From the NCBI GenBank assembly GCA_018711185.1, contig DVIQ01000027.1, forward strand, positions 1-64,000: 64,000 nt of DNA, read 5' to 3'. The DNA comes from Candidatus Limivivens intestinipullorum. Lineage in GTDB: Bacteria > Bacillota > Clostridia > Lachnospirales > Lachnospiraceae. The position numbers and the translations under genes are program-made. Under the pieces are notes generated by a model. That model was not told where the DNA came from and did not search any database. It was given only the letters and a program-made list of their open reading frames with translations. Positions 52,301 to 59,735 of the stretch are shown one piece after another; within the stretch, counting starts at the first letter, position 1; every line of letters starts with the position of its first letter.

Positions 52301-52687
52301 GATACCATTGTCCTGGGCGCGGAAGGAGATCTCAGGCGCGCCGGCACGAAAACATACCGGGCGGACGCGGTGACCCTCACCACGCTTCACGGTTCCAAGG
52401 GACTGGAATTTCCCGCGGTAATTCTCTTTGGAGCGGATAAGGGCATGATTCCCCTGGAATCTCAGAAGGAGCCTGCTTCGGCGGAGGAAGAGAGGAGGCT
52501 TTTCTATGTGGGCATGACAAGGGCCAGGGATGAGCTGATCCTGCTTTGCGCCGGTGAACCTTCTCCATTTATCGGAGACATTCCCGGGGAAACGCTGAGC
52601 CGGGAAGCTGCCCAGCGGACACCGGCACAATTTCACCAGATGGAGCTGTTCGATTTTCTGTTACAGTTCAGCCCTGCCGAACCGTAA
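49388..52687 (+). CDS. Endonuclease Q-like PHP nuclease fused to a UvrD-type helicase
   Basis: A 1,099-residue fusion. Residues 1-400 resemble endonuclease Q: PHP metal motifs MYIADLHIHSRYSRAT and GTGDFTHP, HIWTPHFS, SNSDAHSP, and a zinc finger CGIC..CPVC near 275-290. EndoQ cuts 5' of deaminated bases (uracil, hypoxanthine, xanthine). A low-complexity linker (about 425-505) leads to a superfamily 1 helicase with GPGTGKTAS (near 523), VDEFQD (near 697), TLHGSKGLEFP and FYVGMTRARDEL. Together they suggest excision repair of deaminated DNA. The ATG follows AAAGGAG. The last nine codons come from a mobile repeat (52660 on); without it the frame would end ...DFLQ at TGA 52806-52808. Confidence 0.87.
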   Translation: MYIADLHIHSRYSRATSKDGCPEVLGLWTAKKGIRLIGTGDFTHPAWREELEEKLEPAENGFYCLKEKLSRTGSASWQRMEPRFVVSGEISSIYKKDGKVRKVHNLILLPSLRDAKLLSGRLEEIGNLRSDGRPILGLDCRDLLEITMEVCPKAVFIPAHIWTPHFSMLGALSGFDSPEECFGDMAGYIHAVETGLSSDPPMNWRLSMLDKYQLVSNSDAHSPAKLGREANLLTGEFSYEGLYRAVQTGEGLEGTIEFFPEEGKYHFDGHRKCGICLSPLEAEARQGICPVCQRRLTMGVSHRVEQLADRKEGFLPARAKPYESLVPLPEVLAASMGLGTGSRRVEQLYEEMLAGLGSEFEILREVPVEEIQRKAGYLAAEGIRRLRNRQVKRIPGFDGEYGRIRLFTSDEIRNTEGQLSLFDGWMEQAAPDRETAAASEAERAPQPGSIPRRKGAVSGSVSHPESGSGAVGAEDASGTTEAKSKGGVAGSEASEPVPSKPAWNAAQLQAARTPGRVIAVQAGPGTGKTASLIARVHWLLEGRRISPASVTVVTFTRKAAAEVRERLERELGKRRGRGLTAGTFHSICLELLEKTGRKPALADDGVMRETAREAVKTAGLSMSAGDFLLRLTRYKAKGSEDALEGNFRKAADFYQKRLEERGFWDYDDLILETSRLIESGEISEELLAPFTYLLVDEFQDINPAQYRLIRNWNRGGRELFVIGDPDQAIYSFRGADADCFGRLSREWPDLTVIRLTENYRCMPKILKGAGAVIEKNPGGSRTLRANRQGESPIRLVLSTGETAAAMYAAKEISRQVGGLDMLASHEKGNRLEDREARSFGDLAVLYRTRRQGELLEKVFAQEGIPCVVAGREDYLDMPSVRGAVSFFNRALGKAEVPYGVLARQLLEKDGDSPMAAMIFDQKLEKYGAMAARTRPAKVLEAWAAEFGLDKDEGIRKLENMALLHDRMQELLDTIVLGAEGDLRRAGTKTYRADAVTLTTLHGSKGLEFPAVILFGADKGMIPLESQKEPASAEEERRLFYVGMTRARDELILLCAGEPSPFIGDIPGETLSREAAQRTPAQFHQMELFDFLLQFSPAEP

Positions 52688-52794
52688 CTGCAAAAATCCA
52701 TTTGAAATCGCCTTCGGCGATGGGATTTTCGCACTCCTGAATCATGTTCTTACGGTCTGCGCAGCATGTGCGCAGACCTGGGCTGAACTGTTAC
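52660..52794 (-). mobile_element. MITE-like element, full-length copy 5, inside the helicase gene end
   Basis: 135 bp, GTTACAGTTCAGCC to GGGCTGAACTGTTAC. Exact 8-bp flanks GATTTTCT (52652-52659 and 52795-52802). It is inserted in the last codons of the upstream gene and supplies its new stop codon. Confidence 0.88.
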
Positions 52795-52873
52795 GATTTT
52801 CTGCAGTGATATGACAAAACAGGCCGGAAAGGCGCGGGCCTTGGAGACGGAAAAGGAAAGGAACAGAGGAAGG

Positions 52874-53194
52874 ATGAAAAAGCACAGAAAACTTCAAATC
52901 CCTGTGTTTACGCTGACGGCTCTGGCAGCCATGGCTGTACTGCTTCTGTGGAGCCGGCTGCAGCCGGGGGAATTGTTTCGCAAAAATATACAGACCACCT
53001 ATTACGAAACGATTTCCGCAGGGGAAGAACCGGAGCTGGACGCGGCGGATTACTTTTCAGAGGAGGAGTATGACCTGACAAAATTCTCTTTTGATGTGAC
53101 GAACTGCGACACGCAGACGCCGGGCGAATATGAAATTCCTGTCTGGTATGACGGAAAAGAGACGAACTGTATTATAAAGCTCACGGTAGAATGA
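52874..53194 (+). CDS. Small membrane-anchored Ig-like protein
   Basis: A 106-residue protein with a basic N terminus, one hydrophobic segment (about 9-28, VFTLTALAAMAVLLLWS) and an outer domain ending YDLTKFSFDVTNCDTQTPGEYEIPVWY and IIKLTVE (quoted in part). That beta pattern is typical of bacterial Ig-like repeats in surface proteins. It is probably exported and anchored. The ATG at 52874 has GAGG close upstream; the ATG at 52811 has no site and lies next to the mobile repeat. Function unknown. Confidence 0.65.
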   Translation: MKKHRKLQIPVFTLTALAAMAVLLLWSRLQPGELFRKNIQTTYYETISAGEEPELDAADYFSEEEYDLTKFSFDVTNCDTQTPGEYEIPVWYDGKETNCIIKLTVE

Positions 53195-53197
53195 AAG

Positions 53198-53236
53198 GCG
53201 GATTCTATTCACAAAACAATTTGGCCGTGAATCCGC
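53198..53236. repeat. GCGGATTC..GAATCCGC hairpin, related to the ykoF leader stem
   Basis: GCGGATTCTATTCAC and GTGAATCCGC enclose 14 nt, then GAA. The arrangement parallels GCGGATTCCATTCGC..GAATCCGCGAA at 4335-4376, so it may be a second small repeat family. Confidence 0.4.
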
Positions 53237-53287
53237 GAAACAGATGTGGGAAGGAAAGAAAAAGCGAGAAAGGGACTTGGGAGAAAC

Positions 53288-53965
53288 ATGGCGGAAGGAA
53301 CGAAGGCAAAGGCCCGGAAGGCATGCGGCATTTATAAACTATTTTGGATTTTTCTTTTATGGAGTATTGTGGGTGATTTTGTGGAAACTGTTTTCTGCCG
53401 GATCACCATGGGAGTCTGGATGAGCCGGAGCAGTCTGGTGCTGGGCCGCTTCAGCGTTGTGTGGGGCATCGGGGCGGTTATCCTGACGGCCAGTCTGTAC
53501 AGACTGCGGTCCAGAGGGCGGTTTGCCCTGTTCCTGGGAGGGGTTCTCCTGGGGGGATTTTATGAGTACATGTGCAGCCTTATGGCGGAGCTGATTTTGG
53601 GAGTGACTTTCTGGGATTACAGCGCGCTGCCTTTGAATATCCAGGGACGGATCAATCTGCCCTACTGTATGCTGTGGGGGCTTGTAGCCGTGATCTGGGT
53701 AGGAAAGCTGTATCCGGTATTATCCGGGCTCATTGACCGTTTTCCGCTGAGGGGCGGAAGAGTTCTGGGCGGTGTTCTGGCGGTCTTTATGCTCCTGAAT
53801 ATGGCGTTGTCCGCGGCGGCGCTGCTTCGCTCCGTGCAGCGCCGGAACTATGGGGAAGAGATGACCGTAAAAAACCGGTACGAGGAGTTTCTGGATACTT
53901 ATTTTCCCGATGAGCGGCTGCAGGAAATTTATCCCAAAATGAAACAGGCGGGGGTGGTGAAATGA
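53288..53965 (+). CDS. PF06541-type (CmpB-like) membrane protein
   Basis: A 225-residue membrane protein with about six helices. It resembles the family annotated as putative ABC transporter permease (PF06541): WIFLLWSIVGDFVETVFCRITMG, GGFYEYMCSLMAELILG and INLPYCMLWG are characteristic. No ATPase is adjacent and the transport function of the family is uncertain. It overlaps the sugar kinase gene by 4 bp (ATGA). The ATG at 53288 follows GGGAG. Confidence 0.8.
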   Translation: MAEGTKAKARKACGIYKLFWIFLLWSIVGDFVETVFCRITMGVWMSRSSLVLGRFSVVWGIGAVILTASLYRLRSRGRFALFLGGVLLGGFYEYMCSLMAELILGVTFWDYSALPLNIQGRINLPYCMLWGLVAVIWVGKLYPVLSGLIDRFPLRGGRVLGGVLAVFMLLNMALSAAALLRSVQRRNYGEEMTVKNRYEEFLDTYFPDERLQEIYPKMKQAGVVK

Positions 53966-54867
53966 TTTATACGGTAACTTTTAATCCGTCGCTGGATTAT
54001 GTGATAACAACAGAAGATTTCGCGCTGGGAAAGACAAACCGGGCAAAGAATGAGCAGATATTTCCGGGCGGGAAGGGAATCAATGTTTCTATTGTCCTGA
54101 AAAACCTGGGAGTGGAGAGCACGGCAATCGGGTTTACAGCCGGATTTACAGGGGAAGAGATTCAGAGACGCCTGAAGGCGATGGGCCTGCGGACGGATTT
54201 CCTTCCGGTAAGGGAGGGAATGTCCAGAATCAATGTAAAGCTGAAGTCTATTGAGGGGACGGAGCTGAATGGAATCGGTCCCCGGATTTCCAGGGAAGAG
54301 ACGCGGATGCTTTTCGAGCGTCTGGATCGGCTTCAGAAAGGAGACTTTCTGGTGCTGGCCGGAAGCGTTCCGGCCGGACTGCCGGATACCATTTACGGAG
54401 AGATCTGCGGCAGAATGGCCCCCAAAGGCGTGGAGCTTGTTGTGGATGCCGCGGGAGAGCTGCTAAAGCAGGTTCTGCCTTACCGTCCGTTTCTTATCAA
54501 GCCAAATTGCCAGGAGCTGGGAGAACTGTTTGGCGCGGAGATTCAAGGGAAGGCGCAGGCCGCGTCCCGGGCCGGACGGCTCGTGGAAATGGGCGCGAAA
54601 AATGTGCTGGTATCTATGGCCGGGCAGGGGGCGGTTTTTGCCGCTGAAAATGGAACGGTCTGTGAGCTGGACGCGCCGAAAGGTACGCTGGTGAACGGAG
54701 TGGGCGCGGGAGATTCCATGGTGGCGGGCTTCCTGAAGGGCTGGATGGAGACGCGCGACTATGACACTGCCTTTAAAATGGGCGTTGCGGCGGGAAGCGC
54801 CTGCGCGTTTTCGGAGTTTTTGGCGGACGCGGAAAAAACGGAAAAACTTTTTCGAGAAATTACTTGA
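53962..54867 (+). CDS. PfkB-family 1-phosphofructokinase-type kinase
   Basis: A 301-residue sugar phosphate kinase. It has TVTFNPSLDYVI at the N terminus, the first PfkB signature FPGGKGINVSIVLKNLG (near 35), and the second GVGAGDSMVAGFLKG with the catalytic Asp near 248. It resembles fruK-type 1-phosphofructokinases, but tagatose-6-phosphate kinases are close relatives, and there is no fructose PTS nearby. It starts within the stop of the preceding gene. The substrate is thus open. Confidence 0.87.
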   Translation: MIYTVTFNPSLDYVITTEDFALGKTNRAKNEQIFPGGKGINVSIVLKNLGVESTAIGFTAGFTGEEIQRRLKAMGLRTDFLPVREGMSRINVKLKSIEGTELNGIGPRISREETRMLFERLDRLQKGDFLVLAGSVPAGLPDTIYGEICGRMAPKGVELVVDAAGELLKQVLPYRPFLIKPNCQELGELFGAEIQGKAQAASRAGRLVEMGAKNVLVSMAGQGAVFAAENGTVCELDAPKGTLVNGVGAGDSMVAGFLKGWMETRDYDTAFKMGVAAGSACAFSEFLADAEKTEKLFREIT

Positions 54868-54908
54868 CCTGTCGTAGTAATTATGGTAGAGTGAAATTAC
54901 TACGACAG
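54864..54908 (+). promoter_or_regulatory. Promoter and perfect dyad operator of the PadR/HAAS genes
   Basis: TTGACC (54864-54869), 17-nt spacer, TAGAGT (54887-54892). A perfect 14-bp inverted repeat CTGTCGTAGTAATT (54869-54882) and AATTACTACGACAG (54895-54908) flanks the -10. Binding by the PadR protein encoded next is the likely explanation. Confidence 0.7.
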
Positions 54909-55006
54909 ATGAAGTAAGTTGGTGTGTTCGCCGCTGCCGGAGCGCGTGTGGACAGGGAAGGGCCGCACAGAGCGCGCCGCCGGGACGGTGAAAGGAGGAG
55001 AGCATA

Positions 55007-55330
55007 TTGATCAGCAGTGATGTAATCCGCGGTTATCACGACACAATGATCCTGTGTCTGCTGTTGGATATGCCGTCCTATGGATATGAGATTTCCAGAA
55101 AGATTCGAGAGCTGTCGTCAGAAAAGTATATTATTAAAGAGACAACCCTGTATTCTGCCTTTAACCGCCTGGAAAAAAACGGCTATGTGGAATCCTTTTA
55201 CGGAGAAGAGACAAACGGAAAACGGCGCACTTATTATAATATCACCCCGGCAGGCCGGGCCTATTACGCGGAGAAGTGCAGGGAATGGGAGCTTACGAAA
55301 TCGGTGATTGAAAAATTTATCCGTAAATAG
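55007..55330 (+). CDS. PadR family transcriptional regulator
   Basis: A 107-residue winged-helix regulator: DTMILCLLLDMPSYGYEISRKI, TTLYSAFNRLEKNGYVES with the recognition helix, and RRTYYNITPAGRAYY in the wing. The start is TTG at 55007 with AAAGGAGG upstream; no ATG with a comparable site exists. It precedes a HAAS/DUF1700-type membrane protein by 10 bp, a pairing seen often in Firmicutes for envelope-stress or lipid-linked control. The perfect dyad at 54869-54908 is its likely operator. Confidence 0.9.
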   Translation: MISSDVIRGYHDTMILCLLLDMPSYGYEISRKIRELSSEKYIIKETTLYSAFNRLEKNGYVESFYGEETNGKRRTYYNITPAGRAYYAEKCREWELTKSVIEKFIRK

Positions 55331-55340
55331 GAGGGCTGTT

Positions 55341-56285
55341 ATGGAAACGATTCGAGTGTATCTTGACACGATGTTCCGGAGTCTGCCGGATACTTCCGAG
55401 GTGCGCAGGGCAAAAGAAGAGCTCCTTGCCATGATGGAGGATAAGTACACGGAGCTGCGCTCCGAAGGAAAAAGTGAAAATGAGGCCATCGGCCAGGTGA
55501 TTGCCGAGTTTGGGAACGCGGAGGAATTGATCCGGGAGCTGGAACTGGACAGCCAGGCTTCCGGCAGAGCGGACGCGCGGAGTGAAAGCCGCGGCTACGA
55601 CGGGCCGGGAGCGCGGAATGAAAGCCGTGATTACGACGGGCCGGGAGCGCGGAATGAAAGCCGTGATTACGATGGGTCGGGAGCAGAGAATGAAAGCGGC
55701 GCTTATGACGGGCCGGGAGCGCAAAACGAAAGCCGCGGATTCAGTCAGACGGAAACACGGGAACCCGACCGGGAGGCGGAGAATGGACTCTGGCTGTCCA
55801 TGGAGGATGTGCGGGATTATCTGATGGCCTTTTCCTCTAATAACCGCTTGATTGCGATTGGCGTTATGCTTTTGATCTGGTCTCCAGCTTTTTCGATCAT
55901 GGTGGAGGGTTTTCCTTTTCTGGAATTTCCGGGACTGACTGTGCTGTTGCTGTTCGTGGCGGCCGGTGTGGTTTTATGTATTCTGGCCGGGACAAAGCGG
56001 CCGGAGCTTACGGAGCTTCAGAACGCGCGCATTTACCTGGATGTAGATACGGAAGTTTACGTTCGTCAGGGCCTGGAACAGAATAAGTCTGTCATGCCTA
56101 TGCAGATCGCGGCCGGCGTGGCGCTGTGCATTTTAAGCTGCATCCCGTCCGTGGCCTCAGAAAGCCTGTTCGGAAACGACATTGGCGCGGGGCTTATGCT
56201 GTTTATGGTGGGAGTTGGCGTGTGTCTCTTTATTCTGGCCGGGACGGAAAGGCAGAAATATCAAATCCTTTTAAACGAACAGTAA
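55341..56285 (+). CDS. HAAS/DUF1700-type membrane protein with 12-residue repeats
   Basis: A 314-residue protein. Residues 1-70 form the helical domain common to PadR-linked membrane proteins (RRAKEELLAMMEDKYTELRSEGKSENEAIGQVIAEFG). A hydrophilic linker (about 80-140) contains five copies of a 12-residue motif (ESRDYDGPGARN). Four helices follow (about 165-190, 195-215, 255-275, 285-305). It is preceded by GGAGG and is coupled to the padR gene. Probably it works with the PadR protein in signal sensing; mechanism unknown. Confidence 0.78.
   Translation: METIRVYLDTMFRSLPDTSEVRRAKEELLAMMEDKYTELRSEGKSENEAIGQVIAEFGNAEELIRELELDSQASGRADARSESRGYDGPGARNESRDYDGPGARNESRDYDGSGAENESGAYDGPGAQNESRGFSQTETREPDREAENGLWLSMEDVRDYLMAFSSNNRLIAIGVMLLIWSPAFSIMVEGFPFLEFPGLTVLLLFVAAGVVLCILAGTKRPELTELQNARIYLDVDTEVYVRQGLEQNKSVMPMQIAAGVALCILSCIPSVASESLFGNDIGAGLMLFMVGVGVCLFILAGTERQKYQILLNEQ
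55580..55735 (+). repeat. 36-bp tandem repeat encoding the HAAS-protein linker
   Basis: About four to five units containing GAAAGCCG, TACGA and GGGCCGGGAGC. Units differ at a few positions; length variation between strains is likely. Confidence 0.7.
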
Positions 56286-56312
56286 AGGACCCGCATGTTT
56301 CGGGAAAAAGTG

Positions 56313-56447
56313 GCAACCGTTCAGCCCAGGTCTGCGCACATGCTGCGCAGATCGTAAGAACGTGATTCAGGAGTGCGAAAGTCCCATCGCCGAAGGCGAT
56401 TTCAAATGGATTTTCGCAGTTACGGTTCAGCAAGGCTGAATCGTAAC
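56313..56447 (+). mobile_element. MITE-like element, full-length copy 6
   Basis: 135 bp, starting GCAACCGTTCAGCCC and ending GGCTGAATCGTAAC, with exact 8-bp flanks AAAAAGTG (56305-56312 and 56448-56455). Confidence 0.87.
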
Positions 56448-56503
56448 AAAAAGTGTACAATGGTGGTAAAAGGAAGAAAAACAAACAGGATCGGAGGCAG
56501 AAT

Positions 56504-57265
56504 ATGAACGCGAAAAAGCTGCTGGCAATCGGCAACAGTTTTTCCCAGGACGCCACACACTACCTTCATCAGATCGCCGCGGCGGATCAGATGGACTTAA
56601 AAGTAGGAAACCTCTATATCGGGGGCTGCAGCCTGGAGCGCCACTGGGAGAATATCCAGAACGAGGCGGAAGAGTATTTATATGAAGAGAACGGAACTTC
56701 AACGGAAACGTATGTGTCGATTCAGAAGGCGCTGGATATGGACGACTGGGATTACATCGTGACTCAGCAGGCAAGCCACGACAGCGGACTTATGGAGACG
56801 TATCATCCCTATCTTGAGAAACTGGCGGATTATATTCGGAAAAAAGCTCCCCAGGCGGAGCTTCTTCTGCAGGAGACCTGGGCTTACGAGACGGACAGTC
56901 TGCACCCGGAATTTGTCCGCTATCACCAGGACCAGCAGGAAATGTATGAGAAGCTGGCTCAGGCCTATCGGGAAGCGGCGAAGACCATCGGGGTACGGCT
57001 GATTCCCTGCGGAGATGTGATTCAAAATCTGCGGAAAAGAGAGCCTTTCCTGTACGGACACGGCGGGATGTCCATCTGCCGGGATGGATTTCACATGAAT
57101 GTGATTTACGGCAGGTATCTGCTGGCCGCCGTATGGTATAAAAATTTGACCGGAAGAAAGATTTGTGAAAATACCTATGTACCTCATACCAGCCTTGCGC
57201 CTAACGCGGTCTGCGATGAGAGGGTCCTCCGGATTATTAAGGAGACTGTGGACAAGGAAGTATAA
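56504..57265 (+). CDS. DUF4886 / SGNH-hydrolase-like protein
   Basis: A 253-residue protein. KLLAIGNSFSQDATHYLHQIA carries the nucleophile Ser block of SGNH-type enzymes (Ser near residue 12). GGCSLERHW and HDSGLMETYHPYLE follow, and RDGFHMNVIYGRYL near 195 may carry the catalytic Asp/His. It resembles DUF4886, thought to act as carbohydrate esterase or similar. No signal peptide is seen. ATG follows CGGAGG; terminator downstream. Confidence 0.82.
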   Translation: MNAKKLLAIGNSFSQDATHYLHQIAAADQMDLKVGNLYIGGCSLERHWENIQNEAEEYLYEENGTSTETYVSIQKALDMDDWDYIVTQQASHDSGLMETYHPYLEKLADYIRKKAPQAELLLQETWAYETDSLHPEFVRYHQDQQEMYEKLAQAYREAAKTIGVRLIPCGDVIQNLRKREPFLYGHGGMSICRDGFHMNVIYGRYLLAAVWYKNLTGRKICENTYVPHTSLAPNAVCDERVLRIIKETVDKEV

Positions 57266-57297
57266 GCGGTGAGGCGGACCGAGAATATCCGCTGGAC

Positions 57298-57344
57298 ATG
57301 GAGATTCGAAAGCTTGAAAAGTTTTCGGATCTCCATATTTTTTT
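57298..57344 (+). terminator. Terminator after the DUF4886 gene
   Basis: ATGGAGATTCGAAA pairs with TTTTCGGATCTCCAT, followed by ATTTTTTT. Confidence 0.85.
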
Positions 57345-57431
57345 GAAAAAACCTGCTTTTTTTCCGGCCTGGATCGTTATACTTTATAGAAAACGGTCAA
57401 GGCCGTTTGCCTACAGAGCGGAGACTTGCGC

Positions 57432-57896
57432 ATGAAAAAAGAGATGGAAGAGATCATCCGTGAAAACTATGGTGATATTTATAAATACTGCTTCCGGCAT
57501 CTGAACCGGAAAGGGGAGGCGGAGGATATGACCCAGGAAGTATTTCTGCGGTTTCTGACGCATAGGGAGCAGTACCGGGAATACGGGAAAATCAAAAATT
57601 ATCTGTACGTCATCGCCGGCAACGCGGTAAAGGATTACTGGAAAAAGCACAGAGAGCAGCCGGGCAGGGCGGAAGAAGAGGATGAAAAAAGCGGGGATAT
57701 GGATGAAGTATTAGAGCGAGTTCGGGTCCGCGCTGCCCTGGACGCTTTGGAGGAGCAGGAGAGGGAGATGATTATCCTGCGGTATTATCAGGAACTGCGT
57801 ATCCGTGATATTGGGCGGATTATGGACATGCCGCCCTCCACGGTGCGCCTGCGGCTGAAGAAGGCGGAAAGCAAGCTGAGAGAACAGCTTGCGTGA
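57432..57896 (+). CDS. ECF-type RNA polymerase sigma factor
   Basis: A 154-residue sigma-70-family protein with region 2 (IIRENYGDIYKYCFRHL, EDMTQEVFLRFL) and region 4 (LDALEEQEREMIILRYYQELRIRD, PPSTVRLRLKKAESKL). It is separated by about 200 bp of imperfect repeats from a membrane protein that may be its anti-sigma partner, followed by an ABC transporter. The start is the ATG at 57432, 9 nt after GGAG; a TTG two codons upstream is possible. Confidence 0.88.
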   Translation: MKKEMEEIIRENYGDIYKYCFRHLNRKGEAEDMTQEVFLRFLTHREQYREYGKIKNYLYVIAGNAVKDYWKKHREQPGRAEEEDEKSGDMDEVLERVRVRAALDALEEQEREMIILRYYQELRIRDIGRIMDMPPSTVRLRLKKAESKLREQLA

Positions 57897-57924
57897 TTTC
57901 CGCAAAATCGCGCGGACCGACGGA

Positions 57925-58065
57925 AGGAAAGCCGGATGGTCAAGAAACGGCGGGCCGGCGAAAAGAAAGCTGGGCTGTTAAATGAGAGGCAGATCGACAA
58001 AAGAAAAGCCGGGCAGTCAAGAAACGGCGGACTGATCAAAGAAATGCCGGACGGTCAATGAGAGA
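57925..58065 (+). repeat. Imperfect repeat between sigma factor and membrane protein
   Basis: Recurring GCCGG..GGTCAAGAAACGGCGG..(A)AAGAAA blocks at roughly 50- to 80-bp intervals. No coding frame fits well. Confidence 0.35.
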
Positions 58066-58094
58066 CGGACCATGCGCAGGAAAGGAGACGGACA

Positions 58095-58862
58095 ATGAGA
58101 CAAAGAAAACTGAAAAAAGAACTGGCGGGTTACACGGTGCCGGATTTTGGTCCGGAAGGGCTGGAAAATACCCTGGAAGCGGTGCAAAACGTCCTGCATC
58201 CGGAGCGGGAGCGGATGGCAAAGGGACAGTTTTTTCTGGACCAGCTGCGTTTTATCCGAATGGGAACCTGGGCGAGAAAGGCAGGCGTCGCGTTTTTGAT
58301 GATCTGGTGTTTGTTCTTTGGAAGAACGCGGACAGAGGGCACTGCCCTGACACTGTTTTCTATGACGGCGATTTTCCTGTGCCTGTCCGGCGCGTGGGAG
58401 CTTGGCGGACTTCTTCGACCGGGGCTTTTGGAGCTCCAGATGACGGCAAGAAATTCTCTGGACAGAATTTTGCTGGCGCGCCTTGTGTTATTCGGCGTGT
58501 TTGACGGGATGGTTCTTGTGGGAATCGCCCTGGCGGGATCGGCCTTTGGCTGCGGAAAAAGCTGGCAGCTTCTCTTGTACAGTGCGGCTCCGTATCTGGC
58601 GGCAGCGGGGGGCTTTCTTACGATTCTGAACCGCGGCAGGGAGGAAAATGCCTTCCTGGGATGCGCGGCATGGAGCTGTTTCCTGTGCGGGGCGCTGTAC
58701 TGCCTGACCATATCAGGATGGAAACTTTACGCAGAAAGCGCGGGGCCTGTTTGGCTGGGGGCTGGGCTTGCAGGGGTTGCCGCGACGGTTTGGAAGTCCG
58801 CGGAATTATTGAAAAAAGCAGGAGGAAATCGAAATGAGATTAACATTGGAGCATCTGTCTAA
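58095..58862 (+). CDS. Membrane protein, candidate anti-sigma partner
   Basis: A 255-residue protein with a soluble N terminus of about 55 residues (KKELAGYTVPDFGPEGLENTLEAV) and five or six membrane helices. It lies between an ECF sigma factor and an ABC ATPase, overlapping the latter by 29 bp. Position and topology suggest that it holds the sigma factor or forms part of the exporter, but no ZAS-type motif is evident. ATG follows AAAGGAGA. Confidence 0.7.
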   Translation: MRQRKLKKELAGYTVPDFGPEGLENTLEAVQNVLHPERERMAKGQFFLDQLRFIRMGTWARKAGVAFLMIWCLFFGRTRTEGTALTLFSMTAIFLCLSGAWELGGLLRPGLLELQMTARNSLDRILLARLVLFGVFDGMVLVGIALAGSAFGCGKSWQLLLYSAAPYLAAAGGFLTILNRGREENAFLGCAAWSCFLCGALYCLTISGWKLYAESAGPVWLGAGLAGVAATVWKSAELLKKAGGNRNEINIGASV

Positions 58863-59709
58863 GAGATTTAAACACAAGATTGCCGTAGACCGGGTAAACG
58901 CGGAATTAACGGAAGGGATATACGGATTTTTGGGGGCCAACGGGGCGGGAAAGACGACGCTGATGCAGATGGTCTGCGGGATTCTGGCGCCCACTGCCGG
59001 GGAAGTGAAGGTAGATGGAAAAAACAATGTGGCCATGGGAGAGGAATTCCGGGATCTTTTGGGGTATCTGCCCCAGGAGTTCGGCTATACGCCCGGTTTT
59101 ACCGCCCAGGAGTTTATGGAGTATATCGCTTCTGTAAAAGGACTGAAGCCCGCTTTTGCCAGACAGAAAACCAGGGAGCTTTTCGCGCTGGTCAACCTGG
59201 AGGAAGAAGCGGGCCGGAAAATCCGGACACTGTCAGGGGGAATGAAGCGGCGGCTTGGAATTGCCCAGGCGCTGCTGAACGATCCGAAAATACTGATCCT
59301 GGATGAGCCAACGGCCGGCCTTGACCCGAAAGAGCGGGCGTATTTCCGGAACATTCTGTCGGAGATGGCAAAGAATAAAATTATTCTGATCTCCACGCAT
59401 ATTGTATCGGACATCGAATACATTTCGGACCAGGTGCTGATCATGAAAAAGGGACGACTGCTCAGGCAGGGGCCTGCGGAGAGTCTTCTTCCGGAGGTGG
59501 AGGGCATGGTATGGTCCTGCAGGATTCCGGTCAGAGAATGGCCTGTCTTTGAGCGGGGGCACAATGTGGTCAATTCTCATAACACGGGAGAAGCGGTGGA
59601 GGCCAGAGTGATCAGTCCGGTCCGGCCGTGCTCCCAGGCAGAGCCGTGCGTGCCGGTTCTGGAGGATCTTTACCTTTATTATTTTGCTGACGAAGAAGGA
59701 AAAAAGTAG
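58834..59709 (+). CDS. ABC transporter ATP-binding protein
   Basis: A 291-residue ATPase: GANGAGKTTLMQ (near 33), LSGGMKRR signature (near 135), LILDEPTAGLDP and STHIVSD. A C-terminal extension of about 75 residues has no clear motif. It overlaps the upstream membrane-protein gene and precedes its permease by 26 bp. Substrate unknown; regulation by the ECF sigma factor is inferred. Confidence 0.9.
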   Translation: MRLTLEHLSKRFKHKIAVDRVNAELTEGIYGFLGANGAGKTTLMQMVCGILAPTAGEVKVDGKNNVAMGEEFRDLLGYLPQEFGYTPGFTAQEFMEYIASVKGLKPAFARQKTRELFALVNLEEEAGRKIRTLSGGMKRRLGIAQALLNDPKILILDEPTAGLDPKERAYFRNILSEMAKNKIILISTHIVSDIEYISDQVLIMKKGRLLRQGPAESLLPEVEGMVWSCRIPVREWPVFERGHNVVNSHNTGEAVEARVISPVRPCSQAEPCVPVLEDLYLYYFADEEGKK

Positions 59710-59735
59710 GGAAATTGATTCAGGAGGAAACAGAT

